Positions 33,053 through 42,248 of a stretch of DNA of 51,821 nt are shown piece by piece. Under the pieces are notes generated by a model that saw only the letters and a program-made list of their open reading frames with translations, was not told where the DNA came from and did no database searches. The stretch is from CAZJWR01 sp964549765. GTDB taxonomy: Bacteria; Zixibacteria; MSB-5A5; GN15; JAAZOE01. A program made the position numbers and the translations under genes. Location of the stretch: assembly GCA_964549765.1 (NCBI GenBank), contig CAZJWR010000023.1:1-51821 (forward strand). Reading direction: 5' to 3'. Position 1 is the first letter of the stretch; each line of letters starts with the position of its first letter.

Positions 33053-33652
33053 ATGCCGGATGAAATCAAACGGGATGTTGTAGCAGAAGAACAGTCGCAG
33101 GTGGAGGCGTCGGACGCCGAAGTCGCCGATGCGGCTGCATCCGAGGCTCCGGCTCAGGAGGATAAACAGGCGGATCAACCACAGGTTGAGGCGGGGCAGG
33201 ATGTTCTCGACAAACCCGGTGCGGATGCGGCAGGGGAAAATTTGGAAGGAGACGAGGCCGGCGGTCTGGAATCGCGTCAGGACCTCGAAGACGAGTTTCC
33301 CGATCTGAGCAGCGTCAAAGTCGAAGAAACAATGGCGCATCCGGCCGAATTTCAACAGCTCAGCGTTTCGGCGTCGGATCGCCGGTCAGCGGGTAATATC
33401 GATCTGCTGATGGACGTCAAGATGCCGATTGCAATCGAACTCGGCCGGACGGAAATGGCAATATCGGAAATATTGACGCTGGGTCCGGGGTCGGTGGTCG
33501 AATTGGACAAACTGGCCGGCGAACCGGTCGACCTGCTGGTCAACGGCAAGATCGTGGCGCGCGGCGAGGTGGTCGTCGTCGATGAGAATTTCGGCGTTCG
33601 TATCACCATGCTTATGTCGCCGCAGGAGCGCCTGAAAAGCCTGGCGCAGTAG
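33053..33652 (+). CDS. fliN: Flagellar motor switch protein FliN with acidic N-terminal extension
   Basis: 199 residues, longer than the ~137 of E. coli. The first ~105 are acidic and rich in Ala, Glu, Asp and Gln. The SpoA domain NIDLLMDVKMPIAIELGRTEMAISEILTLGPGSVVELDKLAGEPVDLLVNGKIVARGEVVVVDENFGVRI is fully conserved. FliN builds the base of the C-ring and docks the export ATPase. No CheC-type phosphatase residues are evident in the extension, so this is not FliY. Confidence 0.94.
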   Translation: MPDEIKRDVVAEEQSQVEASDAEVADAAASEAPAQEDKQADQPQVEAGQDVLDKPGADAAGENLEGDEAGGLESRQDLEDEFPDLSSVKVEETMAHPAEFQQLSVSASDRRSAGNIDLLMDVKMPIAIELGRTEMAISEILTLGPGSVVELDKLAGEPVDLLVNGKIVARGEVVVVDENFGVRITMLMSPQERLKSLAQ

Positions 33653-33674
33653 CCTTTTTACAAGGATGAGAAGG

Positions 33675-34229
33675 ATGAATAGGAATCATCGTATCGCATG
33701 GTTTCTGGCGGCGATACTCATCATGGTCGGTGTCGGGGTGGTGTACGGAAACAAGTCCGATACCTCGGCGGTGGTAACGCCGAATGAGCAGGCCGCGGTT
33801 TCCGGGGAACAGCAGGAGGCTATTCCCTCGTTGACCGAATCGGTTGTGCCGTCATTGACCCGTATTGCCCTCACGCTTTGCGTGGTCGTGGCAATTATCT
33901 ATCTGACCGTATTTTTGCTGAAGAAGTTGTCCGGCAGCCGGGCCGGAGGAACCGGTCGCGGCAAGACGGTGCAGGTAATCGAACAAACGTACCTGGCGCC
34001 GAAAAAATCGGTCTGCCTGCTAAAGCTAGCCGACCGGGCGGTGCTGGTCGGTATCACCGACACCAGTATCAACCTCCTGACCGAATTCGACTGGGAATCG
34101 CTTCCCAGCGACGTTATCGAACGGGCCGGGCGGGCGCAGGCCGGATTTCCGGGAATACTTAACGAGGCGGCCGGGAGATTATTCGGCGGACGGAAAGACA
34201 GAGGGGTGGGGCATGGACCGACGTCGTAG
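33675..34229 (+). CDS. fliO: Flagellar biosynthetic protein FliO
   Basis: 184 residues from the second of two close ATGs; AAGGATGAG lies eight bases before it, while the ATG at 33666 touches the ribosome site. A signal-anchor-like first helix, a linker, a second helix (LTLCVVVAIIYLTVFLLKKL) and the cytoplasmic FliO domain (VIEQTYLAPKKSVCLLKLADRAVLVGITDTSINLLTEF). FliO is a scaffold for assembling the FliP ring. Its end overlaps fliP by 17 bases. Confidence 0.88.
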   Translation: MNRNHRIAWFLAAILIMVGVGVVYGNKSDTSAVVTPNEQAAVSGEQQEAIPSLTESVVPSLTRIALTLCVVVAIIYLTVFLLKKLSGSRAGGTGRGKTVQVIEQTYLAPKKSVCLLKLADRAVLVGITDTSINLLTEFDWESLPSDVIERAGRAQAGFPGILNEAAGRLFGGRKDRGVGHGPTS

Positions 34230-34992
34230 AATGAGACTCATCGGGATGGCTGCGGCGGCGGTGGTGCTGGCGGTCGTCGTGTTCGGCGTCATCGGTCACG
34301 CCACTGCGCAGGCGCAGTCGCTGCCGAAAATATCGCTCGGCGTGGAGCCGTCGGATGGACCCAAGGATTTGTCGGTGGCGCTGCAGATCGTGCTCCTGTT
34401 GACCGTGCTGACACTGGCGCCGTCGATACTGGTTATGATGACGTCGTTTATCCGGATCGCGGTCGTGCTGTCGTTCTTGAGGCAGGCGATCGGCAGCAAC
34501 CAGATGCCGCCGAATCAACTGATTATCGCGCTGGCGTTGATTCTGACGTTTTTCATCATGGCGCCGGTGGCCAATCAGGCCTACGACCAGGGGCTGAAGC
34601 CGTATATGGACGGCAAAATATCCCAGCAGGAGGCGTTCGATCTGGGGATGCAGCCGGTCCGCGCCTTCATGCTCAAGCAGGTCCGCGAAAAAGACCTGGC
34701 GCTGTTTGTCAAATTGTCGGGGATGGAACAGCCGCAGAACAAGGACGATATCCCGACCCGGCTGCTGGTTCCGGGGTTCGTGCTGTCGGAGCTGCGAACG
34801 GCATTCCAGATCGCGTTCGTGGTGTTTATTCCCTTCCTGATTATCGACATGGTCGTGGCATCGGTGCTGATGTCGATGGGGATGTTGATGCTGCCACCTG
34901 TCATGGTGGCGCTGCCGTTCAAGATACTCCTGTTCGTGCTGGTGGATGGATGGTATTTGATTGTCAAAGCGTTGGTCGAATCTTTCAGGTGA
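34213..34992 (+). CDS. fliP: Flagellar export gate protein FliP
   Basis: 259 residues with a cleavable signal peptide (ending ...HATAQAQS), followed by four hydrophobic helices. Diagnostic blocks are LAPSILVMMTSFIRIAVVLSFLRQAIG, PNQLIIALALILTFFIM and the C-terminal VPFKILLFVLVDGW-like segment. With FliQ and FliR it forms the helical export gate. GGGGTGGGG precedes the ATG. Confidence 0.95.
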   Translation: MDRRRRMRLIGMAAAAVVLAVVVFGVIGHATAQAQSLPKISLGVEPSDGPKDLSVALQIVLLLTVLTLAPSILVMMTSFIRIAVVLSFLRQAIGSNQMPPNQLIIALALILTFFIMAPVANQAYDQGLKPYMDGKISQQEAFDLGMQPVRAFMLKQVREKDLALFVKLSGMEQPQNKDDIPTRLLVPGFVLSELRTAFQIAFVVFIPFLIIDMVVASVLMSMGMLMLPPVMVALPFKILLFVLVDGWYLIVKALVESFR

Positions 34993-35004
34993 GGAAAAAG
35001 AATC

Positions 35005-35274
35005 ATGACTCCCCAATATGTACTGGCCCTGGGCCGCGAAGCGATTATGATGACACTGATGGTGTCGGCGCCGATGCTGGGGTTCGGACTTGTCGTCGGG
35101 CTGTTGATTTCGATTCTACAGGCGGTGACGCAGATTCATGAAATGACGCTGACGTTCATCCCCAAGATCGTCGCCGTGGCAGCGGCGCTGTTGATCTTCC
35201 TGCCGTGGATGATCAACATGCTCGTCGATTTCACCACCCGGTTGCTGGTTTCGATCCCCACCCTGACGGGATAG
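35005..35274 (+). CDS. fliQ: Flagellar export gate protein FliQ
   Basis: 89 residues, two membrane helices, with the family core APMLGFGLVVGLLISILQAVTQIHEMTLTFIPKI. Last gene before a 184-bp gap that carries the second sigma-54 promoter, so it probably ends the first transcript. Confidence 0.95.
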   Translation: MTPQYVLALGREAIMMTLMVSAPMLGFGLVVGLLISILQAVTQIHEMTLTFIPKIVAVAAALLIFLPWMINMLVDFTTRLLVSIPTLTG

Positions 35275-35302
35275 AAAAATATTCCGCCGGGCCGGGAAAT
35301 AT

Positions 35303-35325
35303 GTTCCAATGCTCAGGCATTGAAC
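35303..35325 (+). terminator. Possible hairpin after fliQ
   Basis: GTTCCAATGC-TCAG-GCATTGAAC: 9 paired bases with one bulged C and a 4-base loop, 29 bp after the fliQ stop. No T-run follows, so it may be only a processing or attenuation structure. Confidence 0.35.
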
Positions 35326-35401
35326 AGCCCCGCCGATTCTCTCTCCGATTTTATCCGGTTGCGATTCAATGAGATAGCTCCTCGCAAAGAGGGGTTTCAT
35401 T

Positions 35402-35418
35402 CCGGCACAAGGCTTGCA
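35402..35418 (+). promoter_or_regulatory. Second sigma-54 promoter, upstream of fliR
   Basis: CCGGCACAAGGCTTGCA has the invariant GG (35404-35405) and GC (35416-35417) exactly 10 bp apart and matches the CAC and TTGCA parts of the consensus. Predicted start near 35429, about 30 bp before the fliR GTG. It sits in the only sizeable gap of the flagellar cluster. Confidence 0.75.
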
Positions 35419-35458
35419 AGACGGGCAGAGCAATAACTCATAATGCAGGTGAGGAAGA

Positions 35459-36256
35459 GTGCTGGACATAGTCAATTACGGTGCGGAAAAGCTTCAATTG
35501 TTTCTGCTCTTGATGATGCGGACCGGCGGCATCCTGATGACGGCGCCGGTGTTTTCGCACCGTTCGATTCCCAAACGGATTTCCATATCGATGAGCCTGG
35601 GGCTGACAGTGGTTCTTATGCCGTTGATGATAAATACGCCGCTGCCGCAAACACAGAGTGTGATCGAACTGATCATCCTCTGTCTCAAAGAGGTTCTCGT
35701 CGGGGTTCTGATCGGGCTGGTGTTTACGATTATTTTCCTCGCCATCAGGATGGCCGGAGCAATCGTCGGGTACCAGATCGGGTTCGCCATGGTCAACGTG
35801 GTCGATCCCAATTCAGCCGATCAGGTATCGGTCCTCGGCGAATTCTGGTTCCTGTTGGCGACGCTGATTTTTCTGTCGATCAACGGCCATCATGTGGTGA
35901 TTAGCGGTCTGGTCGATTCCTTCAAGATTATACCGCTGGGGATGGCGACGCCCTCGGGTCAGGTGGGGGAATGGTTGATGAAATATTCCTCCTTTGTGTT
36001 CGTCCTGGCCGTCAAATTCGCGGCGCCGGTCATTATGACGGTCTTCCTTACCGAGGTGGCGATGGGCGTGTTGGCCCGCACCATGCCGCAGATGAACATT
36101 TTCATCGTTGGTTTTCCGCTAAAAATTTTCGTCGGCGTGCTGCTGGTAGGGCTGTCGCTCCCGGCGTTCAGTTTCGTGCTCACAAAAGTCTGCGCCGGGC
36201 TTGATCGAGAGATGGTCTACCTGATGAAACTGTACAGCATCGGCGGAGTGAGGTGA
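35459..36256 (+). CDS. fliR: Flagellar export gate protein FliR
   Basis: 265 residues, GTG start with GTGAGG four bases upstream. Six hydrophobic stretches and the family blocks LMMRTGGILMTAPVFSHRSIPKRI, RMAGAIVGYQIGFAMVNVVDPNS and VGFPLKIFVGVLLVGLSLPAF. FliR completes the FliPQR gate. First gene after the second sigma-54 promoter; two bases from flhB. Confidence 0.95.
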   Translation: MLDIVNYGAEKLQLFLLLMMRTGGILMTAPVFSHRSIPKRISISMSLGLTVVLMPLMINTPLPQTQSVIELIILCLKEVLVGVLIGLVFTIIFLAIRMAGAIVGYQIGFAMVNVVDPNSADQVSVLGEFWFLLATLIFLSINGHHVVISGLVDSFKIIPLGMATPSGQVGEWLMKYSSFVFVLAVKFAAPVIMTVFLTEVAMGVLARTMPQMNIFIVGFPLKIFVGVLLVGLSLPAFSFVLTKVCAGLDREMVYLMKLYSIGGVR

Positions 36257-36257
36257 T

Positions 36258-37334
36258 ATGCCGGATACCGCACAAGAAAAAACGGAAAAAGCAACACCAC
36301 GAAAGATACGGCGGGCGCGTCGCGAAGGGCAGGTGGCCCGGTCGACCGAAATGAATTCGGTGGTCGTAATCAGTTTCGGTTTTCTGACCATCTATCTGCT
36401 GGGGCCGATCCTGTTCAACGATATCATCTCGCTCATGCGGGAATCATTCGTACAGGCGCCGATGGCCACGCTCAGCCCGAGCAGCCTTCCGGTGCTGTTT
36501 ACGAACAGAATATTTACCTTCGCCGCCATCGTCGGGCCGATGCTTCTGTCGCTGGCGGTGTTTGCCTACGCCATCAATGTATCCCAGACGGGATTCATGT
36601 TCTCGATAAAATCGATCGAACCGAAGATGGAACGTTTCGATATCGTCAAAGGACTCAAGCGGCTGGTATCCAAGCGATCCATGGTCGAGATGATCCGCGA
36701 CGTCATCAAAATCATCCTCATCAGCATCATCGCCTACTATACCGTATCGGGCTGGTTGCCCCGGCTGATGATGCTCGGCGACGCCGGCATCGGCGACGTC
36801 GCCGCCATGCTGGGAAAGCTGTCGCTGATTCTGGCGATCAAAATCTCGGTGGCATTCCTGATCGTAGCGGTCTTTGACCTGGCCTTCCAGCGCTACGACT
36901 ACGCCAAGAATTTGAAAATGACCAAGCAAGAGGTTCGCGAAGAGTTGAAAGAAACCGAGGGGAATCCGCAACTCAAGGGTCGCATCCGGCAGGTGCAGCG
37001 TGAAATGGCGCGCCAGCGGATGATGACGGAAATCCCGAAAGCCGACGTGGTTGTCACCAACCCGACCCATCTCGCGGTAGCCCTGCGGTACGATCCCCGG
37101 GAGATGGCGGCGCCGATGGTGGTAGCCAAAGGTCAGCGCCTGATTGCCCAAAAAATCAAGGAAATCGCCCACGAAAACAATGTCCCGGTCGTGGAAAACC
37201 GGCCGTTGGCGCAGTCGTTGTTCAAACTGGTCGACGTCGGCAATTATATCCCCAATACGCTGTATCGGGCGGTGGCCGAGGTGCTGGCCTACGTGTACCG
37301 GTTGCATGAAACGGGAGGGGTAGATCGTGGCTAA
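36258..37334 (+). CDS. flhB: Flagellar export switch protein FlhB
   Basis: 358 residues: charged N-terminus EKTEKATPRKIRRARREGQVARS, four membrane helices, and a cytoplasmic domain with the autocleavage site N-P-T-H (VVTNPTHLAVALRYD). Cleavage after Asn changes substrate choice from hook to filament proteins in response to FliK, encoded 9 kb upstream. Overlaps flhA by eight bases. Confidence 0.96.
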   Translation: MPDTAQEKTEKATPRKIRRARREGQVARSTEMNSVVVISFGFLTIYLLGPILFNDIISLMRESFVQAPMATLSPSSLPVLFTNRIFTFAAIVGPMLLSLAVFAYAINVSQTGFMFSIKSIEPKMERFDIVKGLKRLVSKRSMVEMIRDVIKIILISIIAYYTVSGWLPRLMMLGDAGIGDVAAMLGKLSLILAIKISVAFLIVAVFDLAFQRYDYAKNLKMTKQEVREELKETEGNPQLKGRIRQVQREMARQRMMTEIPKADVVVTNPTHLAVALRYDPREMAAPMVVAKGQRLIAQKIKEIAHENNVPVVENRPLAQSLFKLVDVGNYIPNTLYRAVAEVLAYVYRLHETGGVDRG

Positions 37335-39417
37335 GGGCAAGCAGACGCTCCTCGAGGCGATCGCGGCCCGGTCCGACATCGCTATGGCGGTGCTGGTGAT
37401 CGGGATCATCGGCGTGCTGGTTCTGCCGATTCCGCCCCGGCTGCTCGATTTCGCGCTGGCGTTCAATATCGCTTTCTCGATCGTCATTCTGATCGCCACG
37501 CTGTATATCACGAGCCCACTGGATTTGTCGGTATTTCCCGGCATGCTGTTGATCGTGACGCTCGTCCGGCTGTCGCTCAACGTCGCCTCGACGCGGTTGA
37601 TTCTGGGCGAAGCGTATGCCGGCGAGGTGATCAATTCATTCGGAAACTTTGTCGTCAAAGGCAATTATATCGTCGGCTTCATCATCTTCCTGATTCTGGT
37701 CATCATTCAATTTGTCGTTATCACCAAGGGCGCCACACGCATATCCGAAGTGGCTGCACGGTTTACGTTGGACGCCATGCCCGGCAAGCAGATGGCTATC
37801 GACGCCGATCTTAACGCCGGGTTGATTACTGACGCCGAGGCTCGCGACCGGCGCAGCAGGATCGCCCGCGAGGCCGACTTTTATGGCGCCATGGACGGTG
37901 CCTCCAAGTTTGTTCGCGGCGACGCCATCGCCGGTATTCTCATCACCGGAATTAATGTCATCGGCGGTTTCATCATGGGCATTGTCATGCAGGGTATGAC
38001 GGTGCAGGAATCGCTCAAGACGTATACGCTGCTGTCGGTGGGCGACGGCCTGGTGACCCAGATCCCCGCCCTGATTGTCTCGACCGCCTCGGGTATTATC
38101 GTCACCCGGGCCGCGGCCGATTCCAACATGGGTTCCGATCTGGCCCGGCAACTAGCGGTGCAGCCGAGGGCGATAATGGTGGCGGCGGGGGTGGTTCTCA
38201 TATTCGGCGTGGTTCCGGGGATGCCGACGGTGCCGTTTTTGGCGCTTGGTACGATTCTCGGGACAGTTGCCTTTTTTATCGAAAAAACCAATAAGAAAGA
38301 GGCCGAGGAAAAACAGCGGGCCGAGTTCGAGGCCGAACATCAACCGCTCGAAGAGCGAACCGAGGACCTGCTGAAGGTTGATACGCTCGAAGTCGAAATC
38401 GGCTACGGCCTGATCCCGATCGTCGATTCCAATCAGGGCGGCGATCTGCTGGATCGCATCACGGTGATCCGCAAGCAACTGGCTGTCGATATGGGGATTA
38501 TCGTCCCGCCCATCCGGATTCGCGACAACGTGCAGCTTCAGCCGAACGAGTACGCGGTCAAGATCAAAGGGCTGCGCGTGGCCGGCGGCGAACTCATGCT
38601 CGATCACCTGATGGCCATCAATCCCGGATATATCGACGACGAAATCGAAGGCTTTGAGACGGCCGAGCCGGCGTTCAATCTCAGAGCCCGCTGGATCGTG
38701 CCCAATCTCAAGGAAACCGCCGAAGCCAAGGGATACACCGTGGTGGAACCGTCGGCGGTGCTGGCGACCCATCTGACCGAAATCATCCGCAGCAACGGCG
38801 CCGAAATCATTTCGCGGCAGGATATCCAGCATCTGCTGGATACGCTCAAGGAAGACCAGCCGGCGCTGGTGGACGGCGTTATTCCGGAACTGGTCAGTCT
38901 GGGGACAGTGCACAAAATTATCCAATTGCTTTTGGCCGAACGGGTGCCCGTCCGCGACATGGGGACGATCATGGAGATGATTTCGGATTACGCCACGGCG
39001 ACCAAGGATCCCGAGGTGCTGGCCGAATACTGCCGGATATCCCTGCGGCGGCAGATATCGGACATGCTCAAAGACGACCAGTGCAGAATTTATTGTTTCA
39101 CGCTTTCACCGCAGACGGAGCAGACGCTGACGGAAGCGGTGCAGAATACCAAGCAGGGGATAATGGTCGTGCTGGCTCCCGAGGTAACCGAAAAGCTTAC
39201 GCAGGCGACCATGCGCCAGGTCGACAACATGGCCACCGGCGGTCATCACCCGGTGTGCCTCTGCTCGCCCAATGTGCGGCTGGCGTTCCGGCGGCTGATG
39301 GAGCCGAGCCTGCCACAACTGACAGTAGTGTCTTATAACGAAATCCATCGAGATGTCGAAGTATTATCGACCGGAATGGTGGAGATGCAACATGATAGTG
39401 AAGTCGTTCATAGCTGA
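37327..39417 (+). CDS. flhA: Flagellar export protein FlhA
   Basis: 696 residues, GTG start with GGGAGGGG six bases upstream. The first ~310 residues hold eight membrane helices and the FHIPEP-type block LLIVTLVRLSLNVASTRLIL and AARFTLDAMPGKQMAIDADLNAGLI. The rest is the cytoplasmic nonamer-forming domain that receives chaperone-bound substrates. The end overlaps the flhF start by 26 bases. Confidence 0.96.
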   Translation: MAKGKQTLLEAIAARSDIAMAVLVIGIIGVLVLPIPPRLLDFALAFNIAFSIVILIATLYITSPLDLSVFPGMLLIVTLVRLSLNVASTRLILGEAYAGEVINSFGNFVVKGNYIVGFIIFLILVIIQFVVITKGATRISEVAARFTLDAMPGKQMAIDADLNAGLITDAEARDRRSRIAREADFYGAMDGASKFVRGDAIAGILITGINVIGGFIMGIVMQGMTVQESLKTYTLLSVGDGLVTQIPALIVSTASGIIVTRAAADSNMGSDLARQLAVQPRAIMVAAGVVLIFGVVPGMPTVPFLALGTILGTVAFFIEKTNKKEAEEKQRAEFEAEHQPLEERTEDLLKVDTLEVEIGYGLIPIVDSNQGGDLLDRITVIRKQLAVDMGIIVPPIRIRDNVQLQPNEYAVKIKGLRVAGGELMLDHLMAINPGYIDDEIEGFETAEPAFNLRARWIVPNLKETAEAKGYTVVEPSAVLATHLTEIIRSNGAEIISRQDIQHLLDTLKEDQPALVDGVIPELVSLGTVHKIIQLLLAERVPVRDMGTIMEMISDYATATKDPEVLAEYCRISLRRQISDMLKDDQCRIYCFTLSPQTEQTLTEAVQNTKQGIMVVLAPEVTEKLTQATMRQVDNMATGGHHPVCLCSPNVRLAFRRLMEPSLPQLTVVSYNEIHRDVEVLSTGMVEMQHDSEVVHS

Positions 39418-40507
39418 TTCGGTCGCGGGCGCGCTGAAGATGGTCCGCAGCGAGCTGGGCGGCGACGCGGTCATCCTCAAGACGCGCAAGCTCGATCCCA
39501 TCCAGCAGCGCGCTGCCGGCGGCAGGATCGAGCTCACGGCCTGTATCGATCAATCGCCGGCGCCGCATTTGGCGCACGCGTCGACGACGACGGCCGCACC
39601 GGCGGCGCCAAAGCCGACCCCGGCCGTAATCGACCGCGTGCCGGCCGAGGCGATTGCACAGAAGCTCGATTTTTTGATCGACGTTTTCCAATCGCCGCTC
39701 CGCCGGACGGCTTTCGGCGGCGTCGTGTCGCACCTGTTTTCGGCGCTTCTTCAGGCCGATATGCCGGAAGTGCTGGCGCATGATATCGCGGAAAAGCTGG
39801 CCGGCCGATTCGACGGCGAGGATAATTATCGGACAGTGGCGCTCAGTGCCGTCGATATGATCATTGACCAATTGCCGAAGCACCGGCCCGATCAGAATTT
39901 CCGGCACGGCCAGAAAGTTGTCCTGGTCGGGCCTCCCGGAGCGGGCAAGACCTCGCTTATGGGACGGCTGGCGGGCTATATGGTCGCCGAGCAGAAGCTC
40001 ACGGTGTGCCTGACGTCGTTGGATCGGGTCAAGGTGTCTGCGCCCGAGGAATTGCAATCCTATGCCTCGCTACTGGATATCGATCATTTCGAAATGCCCC
40101 ATCAGATAGATGCGGGGCTTCTGGATCGCCATGGAAAAGACAAGATTACGCTAATCGATACCCCGGCGATGAATCCGAAAAATCGCGATCCGCTGAAAAT
40201 CTATACCGAAAAGCTTAACCGGATCAAGCCGGATCGGGTCATCGGCGTTTTTTCGGCGCTGTACCGCACCGATGACCTGTTGGATATCATCCGCGCTTTC
40301 AAGCCGTTCAAGCTGACCGAACTGGCTTTCACCATGACCGATCAGACCTGCCGCCTGGGAGGGGTGCTGGCCGCCTCGATCCTGACCGGCGTGCCGATAT
40401 CAATATTGGGGACGGGGCAGGGCGCCGGAGCGGTCAACCTTTCGCCTGACTTCGAAGACATTGCCCGGATTAGCCTGGGCTTGAATAAGGAGGGGGACGA
40501 TGAATAA
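39392..40507 (+). CDS. flhF: FlhF, divergent SRP-type GTPase for flagellar placement
   Basis: 371 residues from MIVKSFIADS, with GGAG before ATG; a longer frame from 39353 is unsupported. N-terminal B domain (MIVKSF...LGGDAVILKTRKL), an Ala/Pro linker, an N domain, then a G domain with intact P-loop G180-P-P-G-A-G-K-T187. Other G motifs depart from the family: DTAGR is D256-T-P-A-M, and the guanine-specificity TKLDE reads T-M-T-D317-Q. So GTP binding or hydrolysis may be altered. FlhF sets the site and number of flagella with its partner FlhG, encoded next with an 8-base overlap. Confidence 0.88.
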   Translation: MIVKSFIADSVAGALKMVRSELGGDAVILKTRKLDPIQQRAAGGRIELTACIDQSPAPHLAHASTTTAAPAAPKPTPAVIDRVPAEAIAQKLDFLIDVFQSPLRRTAFGGVVSHLFSALLQADMPEVLAHDIAEKLAGRFDGEDNYRTVALSAVDMIIDQLPKHRPDQNFRHGQKVVLVGPPGAGKTSLMGRLAGYMVAEQKLTVCLTSLDRVKVSAPEELQSYASLLDIDHFEMPHQIDAGLLDRHGKDKITLIDTPAMNPKNRDPLKIYTEKLNRIKPDRVIGVFSALYRTDDLLDIIRAFKPFKLTELAFTMTDQTCRLGGVLAASILTGVPISILGTGQGAGAVNLSPDFEDIARISLGLNKEGDDE

Positions 40508-41342
40508 CCATCATGACCCGATTGTGCGGCGGATGGGAATGGATGCGCCCCGGGTGATTGCCGTCGCGTCGGGAAAAGGCGGCGTCGGCAAGTCGATCAT
40601 CGCCTACAACCTGGCCGATATGATGGCCAAAAAAGCACGGGTGCTTCTGGTCGACGCCGATTTCACCATGGGCAATCTGCATCTTTTGGCCAATGTCGCC
40701 CCGGCCTGCGGCTGGCAGTCCTGCTGCGGTGGCGGCGTCGAAATCGCCGACGCCGTGACGCCGATCAGCGCCAATTTGAATCTGCTGTCATCGTCGGTCA
40801 GCCGGCAGGACCGGCTTTTCCCGGAGATGAACGATCTAGCGGCATTTCTGAAGAATCTGCGCCAGAGGAGGGATTACGACGTGATCGTGATCGATACGGC
40901 GTCAGGACTTCTTCCGCATACGAATCTTGTTCTTGGCTCGGCCGATGAAATCATCCTGGTTGCCACGCCGGAGCTGACGGCGATTTCCGACGCCTATGCG
41001 CTTTACAAAATTCTGATATCGAACGACCGGGAAACGAAGGTGTCGCTCGTCGTCAACCGCGGAAACGGCGTGGAAGACGCGGATTATATCTACCGGAAAT
41101 TCGTGACCGTCACCGACCAGTTTTTGGGCCGGGCGCCGGGCTACCTGGGCCGTCTGGCGGACGACCCGGCGGTGACCGATTCTGTAGCCCGCCAGAGGGC
41201 TTTGTCGGCTTTTTGTCCTGAAAACGAAATTACCGGGCAGTTTGCCCGGCTGATAGAGAGTCTTTTCGACCGTCGGCGAACGGTCAATCGAGTTGAGGAA
41301 ACTACTAATTTAAACCCCGCTGGGGCCGATATAAGGGAATAG
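40500..41342 (+). CDS. flhG: FlhG (FleN/YlxH), MinD-type ATPase
   Basis: 280 residues. The deviant Walker A motif SGKGGVGKS, the switch-like VLLVDADFTMGNLHLLANV and VIVIDTASGL identify the ParA/MinD class. FlhG limits flagellar number by acting on FlhF and the master regulator. The C-terminal end (TNLNPAGADIRE) lacks an obvious hydrophobic membrane-targeting helix, and the N-terminal lead is short, so a FlhF-activating DQAxxLR-like peptide is not evident. Overlaps flhF and lies 7 bp before fliA. Confidence 0.92.
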   Translation: MNNHHDPIVRRMGMDAPRVIAVASGKGGVGKSIIAYNLADMMAKKARVLLVDADFTMGNLHLLANVAPACGWQSCCGGGVEIADAVTPISANLNLLSSSVSRQDRLFPEMNDLAAFLKNLRQRRDYDVIVIDTASGLLPHTNLVLGSADEIILVATPELTAISDAYALYKILISNDRETKVSLVVNRGNGVEDADYIYRKFVTVTDQFLGRAPGYLGRLADDPAVTDSVARQRALSAFCPENEITGQFARLIESLFDRRRTVNRVEETTNLNPAGADIRE

Positions 41343-41349
41343 CAGACAT

Positions 41350-42219
41350 ATGATTAGCACAATCAAAGAGAAGAAGCGAAGCAAGCGTTCTGTGACAACC
41401 TTGGTTCAGTCCATGTCGACTGAGACGATTCGGCAGCGCGCCAAAGTCAAGCGCGAAGCATTGATCCGCCGCGAATGGGAGCGATATCTGAAGGATCGCG
41501 ATCCTGATGCGCGGCGCAAACTGCTCGACCGCTATTTAGCGCTGGTGCGCAACGTCGCCGGGCGAATGGCGATAAACTTTCCGCGTTCCGTCGAATTGTG
41601 CGACCTCATCAACACCGGTGTTATCGGGTTGATCGAGGCGTTCCGCAATTTCGATCCCGAGCGGGGCGTGAAATTCGAAACCTACGCCGTGCCCCGCATT
41701 CGCGGCGCGATTCTCGACGAATTGCGGTCGCTCGACTGGGTGCCCCGTTCGACGCGGGCCAAGGCGCGCGAAATCGAGCGGGCTCTGCTGAAGTTCGAAA
41801 ACAAGTATGGCCGGCCGCCGTCGGATGACGAACTGGCCAAGGCTCTTAATTTGTCGGTCGATGAGCTTCATCTTTCGCTGGAGGACGTCTCCAAGACGAC
41901 CCTGTTGTCTCTGGATGAAATGATATTCCGCGAGGAGGACAACCGGCAGGTGCCGCGTATCGAGACGGTCGCGGATGAGGGCGCCAATATCATCCTGCGC
42001 GACCTCGAACGCAGCGAACTTCAGGCGTTTCTGGTGATCGCCATCGAGCACCTGACGGAACAGGAAAAGCTGGTGATCGCCCTGTACTACTACGAGGAAT
42101 TGACGCTGAAGGAGATCGGCGAAGTGATGAAGATATCGGAATCGCGGGTGTCGCAGATTCATACCAAGGCGGTGCTGAAACTGCGGGGCATGGTCCGGGA
42201 GAAATTCGGCCTCTCGTAG
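41350..42219 (+). CDS. fliA: Flagellar RNA polymerase sigma factor FliA (sigma-28)
   Basis: 289 residues; the first ~45 are a basic extension and a second ATG at 41413 is possible. Region 2 reads LCDLINTGVIGLIEAFRNFDPERGVKFETYAVPRIRGAILDELRSLDWVPRS, typical for the FliA/WhiG class. Region 3 is GRPPSDDELAKALNLS and region 4 LTLKEIGEVMKISESRVSQIHTKAVLKLR. It should direct late genes such as flagellin and chemotaxis genes, none of which are in the window. Placed in the second sigma-54 transcript. Confidence 0.95.
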   Translation: MISTIKEKKRSKRSVTTLVQSMSTETIRQRAKVKREALIRREWERYLKDRDPDARRKLLDRYLALVRNVAGRMAINFPRSVELCDLINTGVIGLIEAFRNFDPERGVKFETYAVPRIRGAILDELRSLDWVPRSTRAKAREIERALLKFENKYGRPPSDDELAKALNLSVDELHLSLEDVSKTTLLSLDEMIFREEDNRQVPRIETVADEGANIILRDLERSELQAFLVIAIEHLTEQEKLVIALYYYEELTLKEIGEVMKISESRVSQIHTKAVLKLRGMVREKFGLS

Positions 42220-42248
42220 TCGCACGCGGCGCCGCCGTCGGAGGAAAT

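Noticed and set aside
32065..33069. Minus-strand 334-codon frame opposite fliM
   Set aside because: Antisense shadow over a fully conserved flagellar gene.
36444..37664. Minus-strand 406-codon frame opposite flhB/flhA
   Set aside because: Low-complexity His/Arg/Asp-rich text without start signals; antisense to two conserved genes.
41311..41333. TTTAAACC...GCCGATATAA before fliA as a sigma-28 promoter
   Set aside because: Boxes resemble TAAA and GCCGATAA, but only 10 bp separate them instead of 15, and they lie inside the flhG coding end.
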